Positions 20,628-32,612 of a stretch of 64,000 nt of DNA are shown here, piece by piece. The stretch is from Azohydromonas australica DSM 1124 (GTDB lineage Bacteria; Pseudomonadota; Gammaproteobacteria; Burkholderiales; Burkholderiaceae_C), in assembly GCF_000430725.1 (NCBI RefSeq), contig NZ_KE387203.1, positions 330,976-394,975 of the forward strand, given 5' to 3'. Both the position numbers and the translations under genes were made by a program. Position 1 is the stretch's first letter. Every line of letters begins with the position of its first letter. The notes below the pieces were generated by a model that was not told the DNA's origin, searched no databases, and was given only the letters and a program-made list of their open reading frames with translations.

Positions 20628-21394
20628 GCACGAACCTGAACCGATTGGTCATCCTCACCGGCGCCTCGCGCGGCATGGGTCGCGCCCTGGCCGTGGCGCT
20701 GCTGCGGCGCGAGGGCACGCGGCTGCTGACGCTGTCGCGCCGTCCCGACGCGACGCTGGAAGGCGAGGCGCGCCCCCCAGGCGTGACGCTGGAGCAGTGG
20801 GCGCAGGACCTGGCGCAGCCCGTGGCGGCGGCCGAGCGGCTGGAGGCCTGGCTGCGGGCGCAGGCCGCCACGCCCGTGGCCGAGGCGGTCCTGGTCAACA
20901 ACGCCGCGCTGCTGGCGCCGCCCGGCCCGGTGGAAGGCGTGGAGGCGCCGCTGCTGTCGGACGCGCTGCGCGTGGGGCTGGAGGCGCCGGTGCTGCTCAC
21001 GCGCGCCTTCCTGCGCGCCACCGAGCCCTGGAGCGCGGCGCGCAAGGTGCTCAACATCTCCTCGGGCCTGGGCCGGCGCGCCATGGCGGCCAGCGCGCCC
21101 TATTGCGCGGTCAAGGCCGGGCTGGACCATTTCACCCGCGCGCTGGCGCTGGACGAGGCGCTCAAGCCGCGGGGCGCGCGCGTGGTGTCGCTGGCGCCGG
21201 GCGTGATCGATACCGACATGCAGGTGCAGCTGCGCGGCGCCGACCCCGCGCACTTCCCCGACCACGATCGCTTCGTGCAGCTGCGCGAACAGGGCCTGCT
21301 GGACAGCCCGGAGCAGGCCGCCGCCAAGCTGCTGGCGTACCTGGAGCGCCCGGATTACGGGACGCAGCCGGTGGCGGACGTGCGCGAGCCCTGA
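20624..21394 (+). CDS. Short-chain dehydrogenase/reductase
   Basis: The 256-residue protein is a classical SDR: nucleotide-binding TGASRGMG, LVNNAALL, catalytic Ser in LNISSG and YCAVKAG (YxxxK), then APGVIDTDMQ. The pattern resembles the sepiapterin reductase-like group, which prefers NADP(H), but the substrate is unknown. Its ATG overlaps the stop of the flavin reductase-like gene, suggesting a two-gene redox operon. It converges on thpR, with only four bases between the stops. Confidence 0.88.
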   Translation: MSTNLNRLVILTGASRGMGRALAVALLRREGTRLLTLSRRPDATLEGEARPPGVTLEQWAQDLAQPVAAAERLEAWLRAQAATPVAEAVLVNNAALLAPPGPVEGVEAPLLSDALRVGLEAPVLLTRAFLRATEPWSAARKVLNISSGLGRRAMAASAPYCAVKAGLDHFTRALALDEALKPRGARVVSLAPGVIDTDMQVQLRGADPAHFPDHDRFVQLREQGLLDSPEQAAAKLLAYLERPDYGTQPVADVREP

Positions 21395-21398
21395 GCCC

Positions 21399-21959
21399 TC
21401 ACACCGCCTCCGCCGTCCTCAGCACCTTGTAGAAGCCCGCGTCCGACTGCACCAGCGCCATCTGCGAGAAGCGCCAGTGCAGCGGCGGCGAGTTGGTGGG
21501 CGGCTTGGCGCCCTGGGCCTGGCGCGCCAGCGTCAGGTGCGGGCGCCAGGGGCGCGCTTCCAGCGAGATGCCGAGCTGGCGCAGCCGCAGCCCCAGCTGC
21601 GCATGCAGCGACTGCAGCGACGCCGGCACCGCCTCGGGCTCCAGCACCGCGATGCCGCCGCGCCACAGCGCCGGGTGCGAGAAGGTCAGCTCCGCGGCGC
21701 TGAAGGACGCGGGCATGGCCTGCACCACCCCCTCCACCGCGGACTGCGGCACCTCGCCGATGAAGTGCAGCGTCAGGTGCAGCTTGGACGCTGGCGTGGG
21801 CCGTGCCTGCGGCGGCCAGCGCCAGAGCTGCTGGTGCGAGCGCGCTTCCCAGCGTTGCGCGTCGTCAGGCCACAAGCCAATGAAAAGCCGCGCCTGGGCA
21901 GCGGCCGGTGAGGTGGAGTTGTTATCGGACTGCACGGCGGAGGCTTCGAACGGTTGCAT
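21399..21959 (-). CDS. thpR: RNA 2',3'-cyclic phosphodiesterase ThpR (LigT)
   Basis: The 186-residue protein has the two HxTx motifs of the 2H phosphoesterases, HLTLHF and HLTLAR, preceded by RLFIGLWP, the usual N-terminal strand of the family. The enzyme opens 2',3'-cyclic phosphates, for example on tRNA halves. ATG 21959 follows AGGGGAC, a good ribosome-binding site. It is divergent from the MFS gene. Confidence 0.9.
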   Translation of the reverse strand: MQPFEASAVQSDNNSTSPAAAQARLFIGLWPDDAQRWEARSHQQLWRWPPQARPTPASKLHLTLHFIGEVPQSAVEGVVQAMPASFSAAELTFSHPALWRGGIAVLEPEAVPASLQSLHAQLGLRLRQLGISLEARPWRPHLTLARQAQGAKPPTNSPPLHWRFSQMALVQSDAGFYKVLRTAEAV

Positions 21960-22120
21960 GTCCCCTACCCTAGCCGGCCCGCGCGCTTCGCGTAAGCTGT
22001 TACTACTCATTTCCCTGCCGCGCGCAGGCATCGCGGCCCGCCCACCGGGCGTCCGCCGCAACGAGCCCCCACCCCACACCGTTGTTCCCGGCCGCCGCGT
22101 GCGTCGGCCGGCCGTCAGTC

Positions 22121-23371
22121 ATGACCGCTGTCGTTCCTCCCGCCGCCGCGGTGGCGCCCTCCGCGCCGCTGCGCTCCTTCCGCCCCTTCATGCTTTTCTG
22201 GTGGGGCCGCCTGGCCGGCACTACCGCGCAGCAGATGCTCATGGTGGCGCTGGGCTGGCAGATGTACGACACCACCGCCAGCGCCTGGGACCTGGGCCTG
22301 GTGGGCCTGCTGCAGTTCATCCCGGCGCTGGTGCTGACGCTGCCGGCCGGCCACATCGTGGACCGCCACGACCGCCGCCGCCTGCTGGCGATGTGCCTGG
22401 GGCTGCAGCTGGTGGTGGGCCTGCTGCTGGCGCTGGGCACGGCCGGCGGCTGGATCGGGCGCGAGCTGATCCTGGGCCTGTCGCTGCTACTGGGCGTTGC
22501 GCGCGCGTTCCAGATGCCCTCGCAACAGGCGCTGGCGCCCACGCTGGTGCCGGCGGCCGTGCTGCCGCGGGCGCTGGCCTTCAGCTCCGGCGCGACGCAG
22601 GCGGCGGTGGTGGCCGGGCCGGCGCTGGGCGGCTTCCTCTACGCCGCCGGGGCCACGGTGGTCTACGGCGTGTGCGCGGCGCTGTTCGCGCTGGGCTGCG
22701 TGCTGGTGCTGCGCATCACGCCAGTGGCGCGACCGGCGCACCGCGAGCCGGCGAGCTGGAACACAATGCTCGCGGGCCTGCGCTTCATCTGGCACCGCCA
22801 GGCGATCCTGGGCGCGCTGTCGCTGGACCTCTTCGCCGTGCTGCTGGGCGGCGCCACAGCGCTGCTGCCGATCTTCGCGCGCGACGTGCTGCACACCGGG
22901 CCCTGGGGCCTAGGCCTGCTGCGCGCGGCGCCGGCGGTGGGGGCGCTGGCGGTGTCGGTGTGGCTCACGCGCGTGCCCATCGAGCGCCGCGTGGGGCGCG
23001 CGATGCTGCTGGCCGTGGGCGTGTACGGGGTGTGCATGCTGGTGTTCGGCTGGTCCACCAGCTTCGTCGTCTCGTTCGTGGCGCTGCTGGTGTCGGGCGC
23101 GGCGGACATGGTGAGCGTGGTGATCCGCCAGACGCTGGTGCAGCTGGACACGCCCGACGAGATGCGCGGACGCGTGGCGGCGGCCAATTCGATCTTCATC
23201 GGCGCAAGCAACCAGCTCGGCGAGTTCGAGTCCGGCGCCACCGCCGCGGCCTTCGGCCCGGTGGGCTCGGTGATCCTGGGCGGCGTGGGCACGCTGCTGG
23301 TGGTGGGGCTGTGGTTCAAGCTGTTCCCGGCGCTGGCGCAGCGGGACCGGATGCAGACGCCGGCGCCTTGA
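22121..23371 (+). CDS. MFS exporter, EntS-like
   Basis: The 416-residue protein has about twelve hydrophobic helices and the family's loop motif GHIVDRHDRRRLLAM between helices 2 and 3. Overall it resembles the MFS_3/EntS group, which exports enterobactin and other small molecules; closely related proteins of unknown substrate are common. ATG 22121 was chosen (MTAVVPPAAAV); a TTG 39 bases upstream is in frame but lacks a ribosome-binding site. It stands alone and converges on ybdK. Confidence 0.85.
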   Translation: MTAVVPPAAAVAPSAPLRSFRPFMLFWWGRLAGTTAQQMLMVALGWQMYDTTASAWDLGLVGLLQFIPALVLTLPAGHIVDRHDRRRLLAMCLGLQLVVGLLLALGTAGGWIGRELILGLSLLLGVARAFQMPSQQALAPTLVPAAVLPRALAFSSGATQAAVVAGPALGGFLYAAGATVVYGVCAALFALGCVLVLRITPVARPAHREPASWNTMLAGLRFIWHRQAILGALSLDLFAVLLGGATALLPIFARDVLHTGPWGLGLLRAAPAVGALAVSVWLTRVPIERRVGRAMLLAVGVYGVCMLVFGWSTSFVVSFVALLVSGAADMVSVVIRQTLVQLDTPDEMRGRVAAANSIFIGASNQLGEFESGATAAAFGPVGSVILGGVGTLLVVGLWFKLFPALAQRDRMQTPAP

Positions 23372-23387
23372 GCCCGGGCCTGAGCCG

Positions 23388-24521
23388 TCACAGCGTCGCC
23401 GCCCGCCCCTCGAAGCGCAGGCACTGCCGCCGCACGACCTCGGGCAGGTAGCGCTCGTGCGCCTGCACGGCGCGCAGCCAGGTGGCGTCGCTGCCGTCGT
23501 CGCGGCCGAGCATGTCGCGCAGCAGCAGCAGCGCGGGTTCAGCACGCAGCTCGATGGCGTGTGGCTCGATCTCCTTGAGCGTCTGCGCGATCTGCGCCCG
23601 CAGCGACTGGCGCTCGGCGCTGCGCGGGTCCACGACCTCGCCGTCCAGCCCGAAGCGGCAGGCCTGGAAGCGGTTGTAGGTGTAGGCGAGGTAGTCGTCC
23701 TCGCGCGGCTGGAAGGGCTCCTCCAGCACCAGGCGCCGCGCCACGCACTGCAGGTAGGCGGCGATGGCGGCGGCCTTCTCGATGGTGAGCGGCGTGTCCA
23801 TCACGCGCACCTCAATCGTTCCGTACTCGGGCTTGGGGCGGATGTCCCAGTAGAAATCCTTCATCGACTCCACCACGCCGGTGCGGTGCATCTTGCCGAA
23901 GTAGGTCCCGAAGTCCTTCCAGGTGAGCTCCCACGGCGCGCGCCCTGAGAGCGGGAAGGCGAACACCGAGTTCAGCCGCGCGCTCTGGAAGCCCGTGTCG
24001 CTGCCCTGCACATAGGGCGAGGACGCCGACAGCGCGATGGCGTGCGGCACGTAGCGCTGCAGCGCGTGCAGCAGCCACAGCGCCTGGTCCGCGCCGGGGC
24101 AGCCGATGTGCACGTGCTGCCCGAAGACGGTGAACTGCTTGCTGAGGTAGCCGTAGAGCTCGGAGACCTGGCGGTAGCGCGGGGTGTCGTAGATGCGCCG
24201 CCGGCTCCAGTCCTGGAAGGGGTGCGTGCCGCCGCCGCACAGGCGCAGGTTCTGCTGCTGCGCGCATTCCACCAGCGCGTCGCGCACCTCACGCAGCTGC
24301 GTGATCACCTGCGCGTGCTCGCGGCACACGCCGGTGGAGAGCTCGATCATGCTGCTGGTGATCTCGGGCTTCACGTCCGCGGCCAGCTTGTGGCGGCTCA
24401 CCAGGCGCAGCAGGTCGTCCGCGCCGGGCGTGAGGTCGTAGTCATGGCGGCTGACGATCTGCAGCTCCAGTTCCACGCCCAGCGTGAAGGCCTCGGAACT
24501 GGCGAAGGGCGGCAGGCTCAT
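23388..24521 (-). CDS. ybdK: YbdK-type carboxylate-amine ligase
   Basis: The 377-residue protein belongs to the glutamate-cysteine ligase 2 superfamily: [43 protein letters not shown] and [10 protein letters not shown]. coli YbdK has weak gamma-glutamylcysteine synthetase activity; the true substrate is unclear. ATG 24521 follows CAAGGAG. The antiporter gene lies 43 bases upstream on the same strand, so the two may be co-transcribed. Length matches the family (about 370). Confidence 0.9.
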   Translation of the reverse strand: MSLPPFASSEAFTLGVELELQIVSRHDYDLTPGADDLLRLVSRHKLAADVKPEITSSMIELSTGVCREHAQVITQLREVRDALVECAQQQNLRLCGGGTHPFQDWSRRRIYDTPRYRQVSELYGYLSKQFTVFGQHVHIGCPGADQALWLLHALQRYVPHAIALSASSPYVQGSDTGFQSARLNSVFAFPLSGRAPWELTWKDFGTYFGKMHRTGVVESMKDFYWDIRPKPEYGTIEVRVMDTPLTIEKAAAIAAYLQCVARRLVLEEPFQPREDDYLAYTYNRFQACRFGLDGEVVDPRSAERQSLRAQIAQTLKEIEPHAIELRAEPALLLLRDMLGRDDGSDATWLRAVQAHERYLPEVVRRQCLRFEGRAATL

Positions 24522-24564
24522 GGCGGTTCTCCTTGCGGCAGCGGGGGCGGGACGAAGGCGGGCT

Positions 24565-25767
24565 TCAGCGCGGCAACTCGTGCACCTCGGTTTCCCGGGC
24601 AAAGCGCAGTCCGTAGAGCAGCACCAGCGGCGCGGGCAGCTCCAGCAGGGCCAGCATGCTCAGCAGCAGAGGCATGAGCTGCGGCGCGCTGCCCGGGTGC
24701 AGCGCCGCGAAGTCCAGCGCCAGCAGCCAGGCGGTGCCGGACATGGGCAGCAGCGCCGCGCCCAGGCAGCCGGCCTGGCGCCAGCTCAGCCCGCTGGCGG
24801 GCGCCAGCATCGCCACCGCGCCGAGCTTGGCCAGGGCGCGCGCCAGCAGCAGCGCGGCGGCGATGCCGATGGCCTCGGGCAGCGCCGAGGGCGACCAGGC
24901 CGAGGCCGCCGCCACGAACAGCACCAGCGCCAGCACCCCGCCGGCGCTGCCGAACTGGCGCCGCCACACCCAAGGCCGCGGATGGCGGTTGCGCAGCCAG
25001 ATGCCCGCCAGCAGCGGCACCAGCAGCGTGGAGAGCTGCAGCGTCTTGGCCAGCGCCAGGGCCAGCAGCACGCAACCCAGCAGCAGCGCCACGGCGTTGT
25101 CCTGGCGCAGGTCCAGCCGCTGCGCGATGAGGCCCAGCGCCGACCCCAGCAGCGCGCCCAGCACGATGGAGCCGCCGAAGTTCAGCAGCACCGGCAGCAG
25201 CGCCTGCTGCCACGCCGGGTCGCTCAGGCGCAGCCCGGCACTCCAGGCCTGCAGCAGCAGCACGGCGTAGAGGGTGTTGAGCGCGCTGAGCGTGCTCAGC
25301 CGCTCCGTGACCTGCCCGGCGGCGTCGCACTCGGCGATCACGCGCTGCACCACCGCCGGCGACACGCTCACCGCGATCAGCGCCAGCACCCCGGCCACGG
25401 ACTGCGGCACCTGCAGCCACAGCGCCGCCAGGTACACCGCCAGCGCGCTGAGCAGCGACTCCATCACGCTGGTGGCCAGCAGCGCCGGGTTGCGCAGCAG
25501 CCAGTGCAGGTTCAGCCGCGCGCCGGCCTCGAACAGCAGCAGCGCCAGCGCCATGTCCACCACCAGGCGCAGCGCGGTCTCGCCGCCGCTGGCGCCCAGG
25601 CCGGCGATGGCCAGCAGGCAGCCGACGGCGCCGTAGCCCATGAGCCGGGGCCAGTGCAGCAGCCGCCACACGCCCTCGCCCAGCAGCGCCGCCAGGATCA
25701 GCGCCAGGGTCGCGCCCAGCAGGGTGTCCGGGCGCAGGGCCCAGGGGGCGGTGACGAAGCTCTCCAT
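24565..25767 (-). CDS. Cation:proton antiporter (CPA2 family)
   Basis: The 400-residue protein is almost entirely hydrophobic with about 12 helices and the CPA2 pattern [19 protein letters not shown] after the second or third helix, where polar residues line the ion path. No RCK or TrkA-N domain is present, so it is shorter than KefB/C. Na+/H+ or K+/H+ exchange is expected from the family. ATG 25767 (MESFV) was chosen; earlier in-frame codons add a non-hydrophobic tail with several Cys. It precedes ybdK. Confidence 0.82.
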   Translation of the reverse strand: MESFVTAPWALRPDTLLGATLALILAALLGEGVWRLLHWPRLMGYGAVGCLLAIAGLGASGGETALRLVVDMALALLLFEAGARLNLHWLLRNPALLATSVMESLLSALAVYLAALWLQVPQSVAGVLALIAVSVSPAVVQRVIAECDAAGQVTERLSTLSALNTLYAVLLLQAWSAGLRLSDPAWQQALLPVLLNFGGSIVLGALLGSALGLIAQRLDLRQDNAVALLLGCVLLALALAKTLQLSTLLVPLLAGIWLRNRHPRPWVWRRQFGSAGGVLALVLFVAAASAWSPSALPEAIGIAAALLLARALAKLGAVAMLAPASGLSWRQAGCLGAALLPMSGTAWLLALDFAALHPGSAPQLMPLLLSMLALLELPAPLVLLYGLRFARETEVHELPR

Positions 25768-25851
25768 GACGCTGCCGGCTGATCGGGGGTCGCCGACTTT
25801 GCCGCAGCGCAGCATGCAGGGCTGCAACGGGAGGTGTCCCCCCGCCGGGGA

Positions 25852-26595
25852 TCAGCGGTGCAGCGGGTCTTCCGGTCCCTGGAAGCCGCCCCTGCGCAGC
25901 GTCACCACCAGCGTGTCGCGCCAGCCGAGCTCGCCTTCGGGCTGGATAGGGGTGGTCTCGTGGATGACGCGGGTGTCGTCCAGCAGCAGCAGCGTGCCGG
26001 GCTCGCTCATGGTGAAGCGCAGGCCCTGCGGGCTGTTGATGTCGAACACGCGCGACTCGCCGCCCTTGACACCGTGGCGCTGCAGCATCAGCACCGACAC
26101 CAGGTCCACGCCGTCGCGGTGCGCGCCCTCGGGCGTGGGCCGGCCGATGCCGTCGGTGGTGTCGATGCGGAACACGTGCGCCTCGACGAACCAGGGCTGC
26201 ACGCCGCGCAGCGCGTCGGCGCGCGCGGCCAGCAGGCGCAGCAGCTCCATCCACAGCGGGTCGGCCTCCAGCGCGGGCTCCAGGGGCTCGAACCAGCGCT
26301 CGATGCCGCCGTGCAGCGCGTTGTATTCCACCGGCTGCCAGTGCGCGCGGTGCGGCACGGGCTGCACGCGGCCCTCGGTGATCACATAGTTGGCGTGGCG
26401 GCGGCGCCGGTAGCGGCCGCCGTCGCGCAGGTAGGCGTCGGGCGGCAGCCGGTCCCAGAACGGCTGCCAGGCCTGCAGCGCGTCGGGCTCGGCGTGCAGC
26501 AGCGACTGCAGTGCCTGCGGCGACAGCACCGCGTGGCCTTGCGTGCACAGGACGTCGTCGAGCCGGGCGGGGTCGGTGAAGGGCGGGGCCAGCAT
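25852..26595 (-). CDS. 2OG-Fe(II) dioxygenase family protein
   Basis: The 247-residue protein has the iron facial triad in the arrangement HRDGVDLVSVL (HxD) and VIHETTPI (distal His), with the strand LRFTMSEPGTLLLLDD between. This matches the family containing bacterial free amino-acid hydroxylases such as isoleucine dioxygenase. The substrate is unknown; hydroxylation of a small amino acid is an inference. ATG 26595 follows AGAGGT. It lies 56 bases downstream of the ion-channel gene on the same strand. Confidence 0.85.
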   Translation of the reverse strand: MLAPPFTDPARLDDVLCTQGHAVLSPQALQSLLHAEPDALQAWQPFWDRLPPDAYLRDGGRYRRRRHANYVITEGRVQPVPHRAHWQPVEYNALHGGIERWFEPLEPALEADPLWMELLRLLAARADALRGVQPWFVEAHVFRIDTTDGIGRPTPEGAHRDGVDLVSVLMLQRHGVKGGESRVFDINSPQGLRFTMSEPGTLLLLDDTRVIHETTPIQPEGELGWRDTLVVTLRRGGFQGPEDPLHR

Positions 26596-26651
26596 GGGGA
26601 CCTCTTTGATGCGGGAAAAACCGGCAAGGATAGAGCGCGCGGCGCGGTGCC

Positions 26652-27539
26652 TCAGCGGCCGTGGCGGTAGGGCGTGAGCGGCGCGCCGCAGTCGCGGCAG
26701 AAGCGGGCGTCGGGCTCGTGGCCCTCGCTCAGGCAGCTCGGGCAGGTGCGCGTGGTGGGGTGGTGGCGCGTGCGCTGGGCCGTGAACTCGGCGCTGACAA
26801 TGCCCGTGGGCACGGCCAGCGTGCCCCAGCCCAGCAGCATCATCACCGAGGCGATGAGGCGGCCCAGGTCGGTCTTGGGCGTGATGTCGCCGAAGCCCAC
26901 GGTGGTCATGGTCGTGACGGCCCAGTACACCGACACCGGGATGTTGCTGAAGCCGTTGGCCGGGCCTTCCACCACGTACATCAGCGTGCCCATGACCACC
27001 ACCACCATGAGCACGAAGGACAGGAACACCAGGATCTTGCGCCGGCTGGCCATCAGCGCCCGGCCCAGCGCGCCGTACTCGGCCACGTACTCGGCGAGCT
27101 TGAGGATCCGGAACAGCCGCAGCAGCCGCAGCACGCGCACGTCGATGAGCGCGTGCAGCCCCGGCACGAAGAACGAGAGGTAGGTGGGCAGGATCGCCAG
27201 CAGGTCGATGACGCCGAAGAAGCTGCGCGCGTAGCGCATCGGGCGCTGCACGCAGACCAAGCGCGCCAGGTACTCCAGCGTGAACGCCAGCGTGAAGGCC
27301 CACTCCAGCGCGTCGAAGATCGGCTTCCAGCGCGCGTGCAGGCTTTCCACGCTGTCGAGCATCACCACCACCACGCTGGCAACGATCAGGCCGATGAGCG
27401 CCAGGTCGAAGGCGCGGCCGGCCGGGGTGTCGGCCTCGAAGATGACGGTGTAGACCCTGAGCCGCCAGCCCGACAGCGGCCGGCCCAGGCGCCGGGCATC
27501 GGGAATGACGGGGGCGAAGGGCGCGGTGCTGTGATCCAT
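26652..27539 (-). CDS. Voltage-gated K+ channel-like ion transporter with C-terminal zinc ribbon
   Basis: The 295-residue protein has six transmembrane helices, an S4 with spaced arginines (RVLRLLRLFRILKLAEY), a pore loop with the K+ selectivity filter TTVGFGD, and S6 (GWGTLAVPTGIVSAEF). After S6 comes a short basic stretch and a four-Cys zinc ribbon, CPSCLSEGH ... CRDCGAPL, ending the protein. The channel should conduct K+ on depolarisation. The zinc ribbon could serve assembly or redox/metal sensing; that is inference. ATG 27539 was chosen over a TTG two codons upstream. It is divergent from yaeQ. Confidence 0.9.
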   Translation of the reverse strand: MDHSTAPFAPVIPDARRLGRPLSGWRLRVYTVIFEADTPAGRAFDLALIGLIVASVVVVMLDSVESLHARWKPIFDALEWAFTLAFTLEYLARLVCVQRPMRYARSFFGVIDLLAILPTYLSFFVPGLHALIDVRVLRLLRLFRILKLAEYVAEYGALGRALMASRRKILVFLSFVLMVVVVMGTLMYVVEGPANGFSNIPVSVYWAVTTMTTVGFGDITPKTDLGRLIASVMMLLGWGTLAVPTGIVSAEFTAQRTRHHPTTRTCPSCLSEGHEPDARFCRDCGAPLTPYRHGR

Positions 27540-27649
27540 GGGCAAAGACTCCAGGGCCGGATTTTCGGCTGTGGCACAGTCCCGCCCCGCTGCCCTTTCG
27601 CAAACCCAGAAGAGTTATTCCCGATGTCCCGTACCGCCGGAGCGCGCAC

Positions 27650-28201
27650 ATGGCGCTGAAGTCCACCATCTACAAGGTCCAGCTGCAGCTGGCCGACATG
27701 GACCGCCATGTCTACGCCGACCACTCGCTGACGCTGGCGCGCCACCCCTCCGAGACCGAGGAGCGGCTGATGATGCGGGTGCTGGCCTTCGCGCTGCACG
27801 TGGCGTCCGACGACCACCGGGGTCAGCTCGAATTCACCAAGGGCCTGTCGGACGTGGACGAGCCCGCGCTCTGGCACAAGGACCTCACCGGTCAGCTGCT
27901 GCACTGGATCGAGCTGGGCCAGCCCGAGGAGCGCCGGCTGCTCAAGGCCGCCGGGCGCGCCGACCGGGTCACGGTGATCTCCTACGCCAGCTCCACGCCG
28001 GTGTGGTGGGCGCCGCTGCAGGGCAAGCTCACCCGCGTGCCCAACGTGACGGTGTGGCAGATCCCGGCCGAGCAGAGCCAGGCGCTGGCGGCGCTGGCGC
28101 AGCGCGGCATGAACCTGCAGGTGACGGTGCAGGACGGCATCGTGTGGGTCGGCGACGGGCAGAGCTCGGTGCAGATCGAGCCGGTGAAGCTCACGGCCTG
28201 A
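27650..28201 (+). CDS. yaeQ: YaeQ family protein
   Basis: The 183-residue protein starts MALKSTIYKVQLQLADMDRH and matches the YaeQ family throughout (RHPSETEERLMMRVLAFAL, KGLSDVDEPALWHKDLTG, WIELGQPEERRLLKA). Structures of the family show a PD-(D/E)XK nuclease-like fold, but no enzymatic function is established. Length is typical (about 180). It begins a run of small genes on the same strand. Confidence 0.92.
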   Translation: MALKSTIYKVQLQLADMDRHVYADHSLTLARHPSETEERLMMRVLAFALHVASDDHRGQLEFTKGLSDVDEPALWHKDLTGQLLHWIELGQPEERRLLKAAGRADRVTVISYASSTPVWWAPLQGKLTRVPNVTVWQIPAEQSQALAALAQRGMNLQVTVQDGIVWVGDGQSSVQIEPVKLTA

Positions 28202-28267
28202 GCGCCATAGGGGGCGGCGGGCCGGCGCCACAATGGCCCGACCCTGGTCGAGGAGCCCACCGTCCCC

Positions 28268-28552
28268 ATGAATCACCCCGTACGACACAACCCGGCCGAG
28301 AGCCGCTTCGAGTGCCGCCTGGAGGGCGCGCTGGCGCAGTGCGTCTACCGCCGCGACGGCGGCACGGTGGAATTCGTCCACACCGAGGTGCCCGAGGCGA
28401 TGAGCGGCCAGGGCGTGGCCGCGGCGCTGGTCCAGAAAGCGCTCGAATGGGCCCGCGCCGAAGGGCTGAAGGTGCGCCCGCTGTGCAGCTACGTGGCGTC
28501 CTACATGCGCCGCCATCCCGAGACGCAGGACCTGCTGGAGGCGCGGCCATGA
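28268..28552 (+). CDS. Small GNAT-type N-acetyltransferase (YjdJ-like)
   Basis: The 94-residue protein is the short acetyltransferase type: FVHTEVPEAMSGQGVAAALV contains the acetyl-CoA-binding loop and is followed by PLCSYVASYMRRHPE. Such proteins bind acetyl-CoA but their acceptors are mostly unknown. The stop overlaps the next start (ATGA at 28549-28552), so it is translationally coupled to the DUF924 gene. GGAG lies upstream of ATG 28268 at rather long spacing. Confidence 0.88.
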   Translation: MNHPVRHNPAESRFECRLEGALAQCVYRRDGGTVEFVHTEVPEAMSGQGVAAALVQKALEWARAEGLKVRPLCSYVASYMRRHPETQDLLEARP

Positions 28553-29124
28553 GCCCCGCCGCCGATGCGCGCACCGTGCTGCGCTTCTGGTTCGGCGAGC
28601 CGCCGCTGGTGGCGCGGCCGCAGTGGTTCACCAAGGACCCGGTCTTCGACGTCGAGATCCGCGCGCGCTTCACGCTGCTGATCGAGACCGCGCTGCGCGG
28701 CGGCTTCGACGCCTGGCAGGCGGCGCCCGACACCGCGCTGGCGCGGTTGCTGCTGCTGGACCAGTTCACGCGCAACGCTTTCCGCGACACGCCGCGCGCC
28801 TTCGCCGGCGATGCGCAGGCCCTGTCCGGCGCGCGCGACATGGTGGCGCGCGGCTTCGACCAGGCGCTGGAGCCGCTGCAGCGCGTGTTCGTCTACCTGC
28901 CCTTCGAGCACGCCGAGGATTTGCAGGCGCAAGAGGAGTCGCTGCGCCTGTACGCCGCGCTCAGCGCCGCGGAGCCCTCGCTGGCGGACAACGAGGAGTG
29001 GGCGCGCAAGCACCACGTGATCGTCGAGCGCTTCGGGCGCTTCCCGCACCGCAACGCCATCCTGGGCCGGGCCTCGACGCCGGAGGAAATCGAGTTCCTG
29101 AAACAGCCCGGGTCGCGGTTCTGA
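28549..29124 (+). CDS. DUF924 family protein
   Basis: The 191-residue, mostly helical protein shows the family hallmarks VLRFWFGEPP, WFTKDPVFDVEIRARF, LLLDQFTRNAFRDTPRAF, YLPFEHAED and HHVIVERFGRFPHRN. The family folds as a TPR-like helical bundle. Its function is unknown. It overlaps the acetyltransferase gene by four bases and precedes the RidA-like gene by 16. Confidence 0.9.
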   Translation: MSPAADARTVLRFWFGEPPLVARPQWFTKDPVFDVEIRARFTLLIETALRGGFDAWQAAPDTALARLLLLDQFTRNAFRDTPRAFAGDAQALSGARDMVARGFDQALEPLQRVFVYLPFEHAEDLQAQEESLRLYAALSAAEPSLADNEEWARKHHVIVERFGRFPHRNAILGRASTPEEIEFLKQPGSRF

Positions 29125-29140
29125 CAGCCAGAGGCATCGC

Positions 29141-29620
29141 ATGTCCGCAGACGAACGTTTCCAGGAGGCCGCCCGGCGGCTCGGCCACCGCTTCGACGGC
29201 GAGATCAAGATCGGCGGCCACTACGTGCCGCTGGTGCGCCACGGCGACGTGGTCCACCTCAGCGGCCAGATTCCGCGCGTGGGCGACACCGTGGTCGTGA
29301 CCGGCCGCGCCGGCGCCGAGGTGCCGCTGGAGCGCGCGCAGGAGGCCGCGCGCATCTGCACCATGCGCGCCCTGGCGCTGCTGCAGCGCAGCCTGGGCTC
29401 GCTGGAGCAGGTCGAGCGCATCCTGCGGCTGACCGTGCACGTGCAGTGCACGGCCGACTTCACCCAGCACAGCGAGGTGGCCGACGGCGCCTCGGACCTG
29501 CTGTGCCAAGTGCTCGGCGACGCGGTGGGCGCGCATGCGCGCACCTCGGTCGGCGCGTACCAGCTGCCCAAGAACGCCACCGTCGAGCTGGAGCTGCTGG
29601 CAGCAGTGCGCGGCGGCTGA
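29141..29620 (+). CDS. RidA (YjgF/YER057c) family protein
   Basis: The 159-residue protein is of the longer RidA subgroup: GGHYVPLVRHGDVVHLSGQI, EAARICTMRALALLQ, VERILRLTVHVQC and RTSVGAYQLPKNATVELEL. RidA proteins hydrolyse reactive enamine/imine intermediates from PLP enzymes; in this subgroup the catalytic Arg appears as ARTSVG. Cytosolic. It is the last of four closely spaced genes beginning at yaeQ. Confidence 0.87.
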   Translation: MSADERFQEAARRLGHRFDGEIKIGGHYVPLVRHGDVVHLSGQIPRVGDTVVVTGRAGAEVPLERAQEAARICTMRALALLQRSLGSLEQVERILRLTVHVQCTADFTQHSEVADGASDLLCQVLGDAVGAHARTSVGAYQLPKNATVELELLAAVRGG

Positions 29621-29787
29621 GCCCGGCGGCGGCGGTGCCGACTTTTTCACGCCCGGCATGACGGACGCGCTTGCCTGGGGCATGCCGTTCCCGGTCGGTC
29701 ACAACGGCAGCAGTTTGCGGCTGGACAATGCCGCCCGCGCCCTTGGCGGCTGAGCGGCCGGGGCGCCGCAACCCACTGCCAACCACC

Positions 29788-30039
29788 ATGCAAACCAATT
29801 TCGCCGACGCCATCATCAACATCACCGTTACCGGCCCGCTGGTGCGCCTGGACCTGGGCACCGTCCTCAGCCAGAGCAAGGACGGCAAGCAGGAGCTGGT
29901 CGCCACGCCGACGCAGCAGCTGGTCATGCCGCTGGACGGCTTCCTGCGCGCCTTCGGCATGCAGAAGACCGTGGTCGAGAAGCTCATCGCCGACGGCGTG
30001 ATCAAGGCCCAGCCGGCTCCCGCCCCCGCTGCGGCCTGA
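29788..30039 (+). CDS. Hypothetical small conserved-looking protein
   Basis: The 83-residue product (MQTNFADAIINITVTGPLVR ...) has two to three predicted beta strands (NITVTGPLVRLDLGTV, QELVATPTQQLVMPLDG), then a helix (FLRAFGMQKTVVEKLIADGV) and an Ala/Pro tail. No signal peptide, membrane segment or known motif is seen. Codon use is normal for the region, supporting a real gene. ATG 29788 starts the ordered part; upstream in-frame codons read as non-coding. It sits alone between the RidA-like gene and the hybrid kinase. I do not recognise the family. Confidence 0.6.
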   Translation: MQTNFADAIINITVTGPLVRLDLGTVLSQSKDGKQELVATPTQQLVMPLDGFLRAFGMQKTVVEKLIADGVIKAQPAPAPAAA

Positions 30040-30296
30040 GCGCGCTGATCCGGCGCCGCCGCGGCGTGCCAATCGCCTGCCCAGCGCGGGGCCGGCGCGC
30101 CGTTGTGCAGATGCACCATGGGCGGGCGCGATAATCGGGGGGTTACACGTACGCGCGCCGTGCGCCTGGAGTCCCGAGCCTTGAGAGCCCCGCCGCGTTG
30201 CAGCCTCCCTCCCCCGGCCCGTGTCGCGCCCCCGGACGCGACCCTTCGGGCACTGCTCTCCTTTCCTGAACGCCCGCTGCTGCGGGCGGCCATGCC

Positions 30297-32606
<2,310 letters not shown>

Positions 32607-32612
32607 GGCCCG

